Under the pieces are notes generated by a model. The model was not told where the DNA came from and did no database searches. It saw nothing but the letters and a program-made list of their open reading frames with translations. Below, one piece after another: positions 61,271 through 64,000 of a stretch of DNA of 64,000 bases. A program made the translations under genes and the position numbers. The stretch is from WTGA01 sp965231865 (GTDB lineage: Bacteria; Pseudomonadota; Gammaproteobacteria; Arenicellales; Poriferihabitantaceae): the NCBI GenBank assembly GCA_965231865.1, contig CBDDOJ010000002.1, forward strand, positions 558,001 through 622,000, written 5' to 3'. Positions within the stretch are counted from its first letter, which is position 1. Every line of letters begins with the position of its first letter.

Positions 61271-61531
61271 AACGCCTGAATCAAGGATCCGAATTGATCT
61301 TTCCGCACGGAGCGAAACCACCCGGTCCGGGTTTGCCTTCCTGAGATGCTCCAAGCGTATCAAAATCCTGCATGCGATCGTTGGTACACCATCTCTGCGG
61401 AATTTTCTTTATCTCAAGGGCTGAAACTGAAACTTGGCTCCGAACCGCTACCAGATTTCGACCTCTGCTTTGAAAATGTTGCTTCCTTTTACCGGCACCT
61501 GCCCTGGTCGGAGGCTGAACACCTAGGTTGA
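61263..61531 (+). pseudogene. internally deleted toxin gene of the third AbiE-like locus
   Basis: An ATG overlapping the antitoxin stop by eight bases opens a 53-codon frame (RSGFAFLRCSKRIKILHAIV, then LRNFLYLKG) that stops at 61422-61424. It runs into another frame that reads LKLKLGSEPLPDFDLCFENV and HLPWSEAEHLG to a stop at 61531. This looks like the first 50 and last 40 residues of a nucleotidyltransferase toxin joined by a deletion that shifts the frame and removes the catalytic region. The identity of the ends is tentative. Confidence 0.5.
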
Positions 61532-61572
61532 CCGTTTTCAGTCCCCACCCTCAACAGACTGACCGTTGCAGA

Positions 61573-62016
61573 TCAGTTCTTTTTCGCCGTGTCTGACAGC
61601 CTGATCAGGGATTCCCGTAATCCCCTGTGGTGGATGGTTTTTGCCAGGTCGCGGATGGCCCGGGCCTGGTCAGGAGACAGGCGGGCAGGTTTCGGTGGGG
61701 CAGCGGGAACGGACCGGATTGCGGGGATGTGCCGGATTTTGACCTTGATCCAGGCGATATCAAAGCCATCGGCTTTCATCTGTCTAAGCATCGTCGGCGT
61801 CCGGTGCTGTATCAGGGTGGCCCAGGCTGACGAATCACAGAATACCACTAGGCGTCGCGACTGGAAGAGCAGGGGATACGTGTAGAGCGTAGCGGACTGT
61901 GCATACCGGTGCCATGACTTGGCAAGCCGCCGTTGGGCCGGTTCACTGGCCACCGGGTCTTTGGTGTCTGGAACGCACTCCTTGAGGATGCTGGAGATTG
62001 GCTTGAAATTATTCAA
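61573..62016 (-). CDS. dciA: DciA (DUF721) replicative helicase loader
   Basis: This 147-residue protein has the DUF721 core: KSWHRYAQSATLYTYPLLFQ, RRLVVFCDSSAWATLIQHRT, then IAWIKVKIRHIP. A disordered Pro-rich linker and a small helical end follow. DciA is the ancestral loader of DnaB helicase in bacteria without DnaC. It usually lies between lpxC and secA; here it is on the minus strand, divergent from secA with a 72-base gap. Confidence 0.88.
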   Translation of the reverse strand: MNNFKPISSILKECVPDTKDPVASEPAQRRLAKSWHRYAQSATLYTYPLLFQSRRLVVFCDSSAWATLIQHRTPTMLRQMKADGFDIAWIKVKIRHIPAIRSVPAAPPKPARLSPDQARAIRDLAKTIHHRGLRESLIRLSDTAKKN

Positions 62017-62088
62017 AACCGGGGCATGGTCTTATTGTAAAGTATTGACTCTGGCATAATCCGCCTAACCGCTTATCGTACTACATTC

Positions 62089-64000
62089 ATGCTCAACATT
62101 GCATTGAAAAAAGTTTTCGGCGATCGCAACCAGCGATTGCTCAGGAAGTTGTCCAAAACGGTCGCAGGGATCAATGCGCTGGAAGATACACTGAAATCAC
62201 TCAGTGATTCGGAACTGGCGGCGAAGACCGCCGAGTTCAGGGAGCGCAGCCACCGGGGCGAGTCCTGGCAGGATTTGCTGCCCGAAGCGTTTGCGGTGGT
62301 TCGCGAAACCGGTGTCCGGACACTGGGTCTTCGACTGTTTGATGTCCAACTGATCGGTGGAATGATCCTGAATGAAGGGAAGATCGCGGAAATGAAAACG
62401 GGGGAAGGCAAGACACTCGTTGCCACCCTGCCGGCATACCTGAATGCGATCATCGGCCAGCCGGTACATATTGTCACCGTGAACGATTATCTTGCCAAAA
62501 GGGATGCGGACTGGATGGGAAAGATCTACACGTTCCTGGGGTTGAGCGTGGGCGTCATCTTCTCCGGGCAGGACCGGGAGGAAAAGCGGGCAGCCTATGG
62601 ATGCGATGTGGTATACGGGACCAACAACGAGTATGGGTTTGATTACCTGCGCGACAACATGGCCTTTTCGTCCAGGGACCGGTACCAGAAGGGCCTGGGA
62701 TTTGCCGTGGTAGACGAGGTGGATTCGATATTGATCGACGAGGCCAGGACGCCGCTTATCATTTCAGGTCCGGCGGATGAGAGCACCGACCTGTACCAGA
62801 AAATCAACGTCATTGTGCCCGGCCTGGTTCAACAGGAAGATCCCGAAGGACCGGGGGATTTCAGCCTGGATGAAAAAACAAGGCAGATCACGCTTACCGA
62901 AGCCGGGCACGAAAAAGCGGAATCATTGCTGATTGAAGCGGGCCTGCTCGCATCGGACAGTAGTTTGTATGAGGTTTCCAATATCGGGTTGATGTCCCAC
63001 CTGATTTCAGCACTGCGTGCTCACAACCTGTTCAACCGGGATGTCGATTATATTGTGCGCAATGACAGCATCGTGATCATCGATGAATTTACAGGCCGGA
63101 TGATGCCCGGCCGCCGATGGTCCGAGGGGTTGCACCAGGCCATCGAAGCCAAGGAGGGCGTGTCGGTCCGGCAGGAGAACCAGACCCTGGCCTCCATTAC
63201 CTTCCAGAATTATTTCAGGTTGTACGACAAGCTGGCGGGAATGACGGGGACCGCCGATACCGAAGCGCCGGAATTCCTGCAGATTTATGGACTCGAAGTG
63301 GTGGTGGTACCCACCAATGTGCCCATGATCCGGGACGACGGTGCCGACCTGGTCTATCGGACGACCCAGGAGAAATATGCGGCCATCTGTGAGGGCATCG
63401 ACCAGTGCCAGAGCCGCAACCAGCCGGTTCTTGTGGGCACGGCTTCCATTGAAACGTCGGAATACCTTTCAAAAATCCTGCAGGGCAAGGGGGTTGAACA
63501 CCAGGTGCTGAACGCGAAGCAGCATGGAAGGGAAGCCGAGATCATCGCCGAGGCCGGACGTCCGGGAAAGGTGACGATTGCAACCAACATGGCGGGCCGG
63601 GGAACGGATATCGTGTTGGGGGGGAATCTGGAAATCGAGCTGGGCAGGCTGGGCAATGAATCCGACCGGGAAAAGGCGGAATCAAAGTGGCGTGAAAGAC
63701 ATGACCAGGTCATCCGTGCCGGCGGACTGCATGTCCTTGGAACGGAGCGCAATGAATCCCGAAGGGTGGACAACCAGCTTCGGGGCCGCTGCGGACGCCA
63801 GGGTGACCCGGGATCGAGTCGCTTCTATCTGTCCCTTGAAGACGGGCTGATGCGTATATTCGGGTCCCAGAAAATCGCCGGGCTCATGGAAAAACTGGGG
63901 ATGGAAGATGGGGAAGCCATCGAACACGCCTGGGTTACGCGGGCCATTGAAAATGCCCAGAAGAAGGTGGAAGGACACAACTTCGATATTCGAAAACAGT
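62089..64000 (+). CDS. secA: preprotein translocase ATPase SecA (N-terminal part, cut by window edge)
   Basis: From ATG at 62089 there are 637 codons with no stop before the window ends. It has MLNIALKKVFGDRNQRLLRK, the Walker A MKTGEGKT near 103-110, the DEVDSILIDEARTPLI Walker B, the preprotein cross-linking domain, GMTGTADTEAPEF, ATNMAGRGTDIVLGGN, and HVLGTERNESRRVDNQLRGR with RQGDPGSSRF. SecA drives export of unfolded proteins through SecYEG. The missing part is the helical scaffold and zinc end. Confidence 0.98.
   Translation, partial: MLNIALKKVFGDRNQRLLRKLSKTVAGINALEDTLKSLSDSELAAKTAEFRERSHRGESWQDLLPEAFAVVRETGVRTLGLRLFDVQLIGGMILNEGKIAEMKTGEGKTLVATLPAYLNAIIGQPVHIVTVNDYLAKRDADWMGKIYTFLGLSVGVIFSGQDREEKRAAYGCDVVYGTNNEYGFDYLRDNMAFSSRDRYQKGLGFAVVDEVDSILIDEARTPLIISGPADESTDLYQKINVIVPGLVQQEDPEGPGDFSLDEKTRQITLTEAGHEKAESLLIEAGLLASDSSLYEVSNIGLMSHLISALRAHNLFNRDVDYIVRNDSIVIIDEFTGRMMPGRRWSEGLHQAIEAKEGVSVRQENQTLASITFQNYFRLYDKLAGMTGTADTEAPEFLQIYGLEVVVVPTNVPMIRDDGADLVYRTTQEKYAAICEGIDQCQSRNQPVLVGTASIETSEYLSKILQGKGVEHQVLNAKQHGREAEIIAEAGRPGKVTIATNMAGRGTDIVLGGNLEIELGRLGNESDREKAESKWRERHDQVIRAGGLHVLGTERNESRRVDNQLRGRCGRQGDPGSSRFYLSLEDGLMRIFGSQKIAGLMEKLGMEDGEAIEHAWVTRAIENAQKKVEGHNFDIRKQ

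Noticed and set aside
1..64000. CRISPR arrays, tRNA and rRNA genes, integrases, transposases
   Set aside because: None was found: no regularly spaced repeats, no cloverleaf-like segments with GTTCRA arms and no recognisable recombinase protein.

Overview
The window looks like the chromosome of an uncultured gammaproteobacterium, probably near the Chromatiales/Ectothiorhodospira-type sulfur-oxidising lineages. The grounds are the gene order of the division and cell-wall (dcw) cluster ending ftsQ-ftsA-ftsZ-lpxC, the dciA/secA pair, a cbb3 oxidase locus beside a high-potential iron-sulfur protein, and a meso-diaminopimelate type MurE. Core genes are GC-rich; the accessory blocks are visibly richer in AT. 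The many toxin-antitoxin, restriction and decayed genes would suit a host-associated or biofilm lifestyle, but that is inference.

Layout. (1) 1-9066: microaerobic respiration. The minus strand carries a Yip1-like membrane protein, ccoN-O-Q-P, ccoG and fixH. The plus strand carries a HiPIP gene and the assembly genes ccoI-ccoS. A perfect FNR/Anr box lies in the divergent gap. (2) 9157-11273: a phytanoyl-CoA-dioxygenase-like gene and a SAF-domain oxidoreductase. (3) 11636-17640: a minus-strand restriction operon with a fused double adenine methyltransferase, an AlwI-family endonuclease, a DUF429 nuclease-like protein, small ORFs and an Mrr-like endonuclease. (4) 18413-20705: two half-size DUF1538 membrane proteins, a PII-like protein and a CBS protein in one overlapping operon. 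(5) 21244-25190: glutathione-dependent formaldehyde oxidation (class III alcohol dehydrogenase and S-formylglutathione hydrolase), then a cysteine-type sulfatase. (6) 25191-29183: an accessory module with an AlbA_2 ATP-binding protein, an orphan Xre/MbcA-type antitoxin and a Fic protein; part of it lies between two copies of the sulfatase gene's 3' end. (7) 29491-33022: hemW, a 2-hydroxyacid dehydrogenase, an S4 RNA-binding protein and a Nudix hydrolase. (8) 33196-35900: an AAA ATPase, a decayed tandem copy of it and a possible group II intron fragment. (9) 35939-54126: the dcw cluster from mraZ to lpxC, with a good promoter and MraZ boxes. (10) 54127-61531: an island between lpxC and dciA/secA with a GIY-YIG gene broken by an in-frame amber codon, two complete AbiE (type IV) toxin-antitoxin pairs, a third AbiE-like locus with a decayed toxin, a Fic protein and two very long perfect palindromes side by side. 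(11) 61573-64000: divergent dciA and secA (cut by the window edge).

The genes work as modules: an FNR-linked high-affinity oxidase with its heme, copper and iron-sulfur assembly factors; formaldehyde detoxification; peptidoglycan precursor synthesis and divisome assembly in one long overlapping operon; and several defence or addiction modules in between. The best candidates for something undescribed are the twin perfect palindromes next to the third AbiE-like locus, the six-part restriction operon, and the PII/CBS-associated DUF1538 pair. No tRNA, rRNA, CRISPR array or intact transposase was seen.
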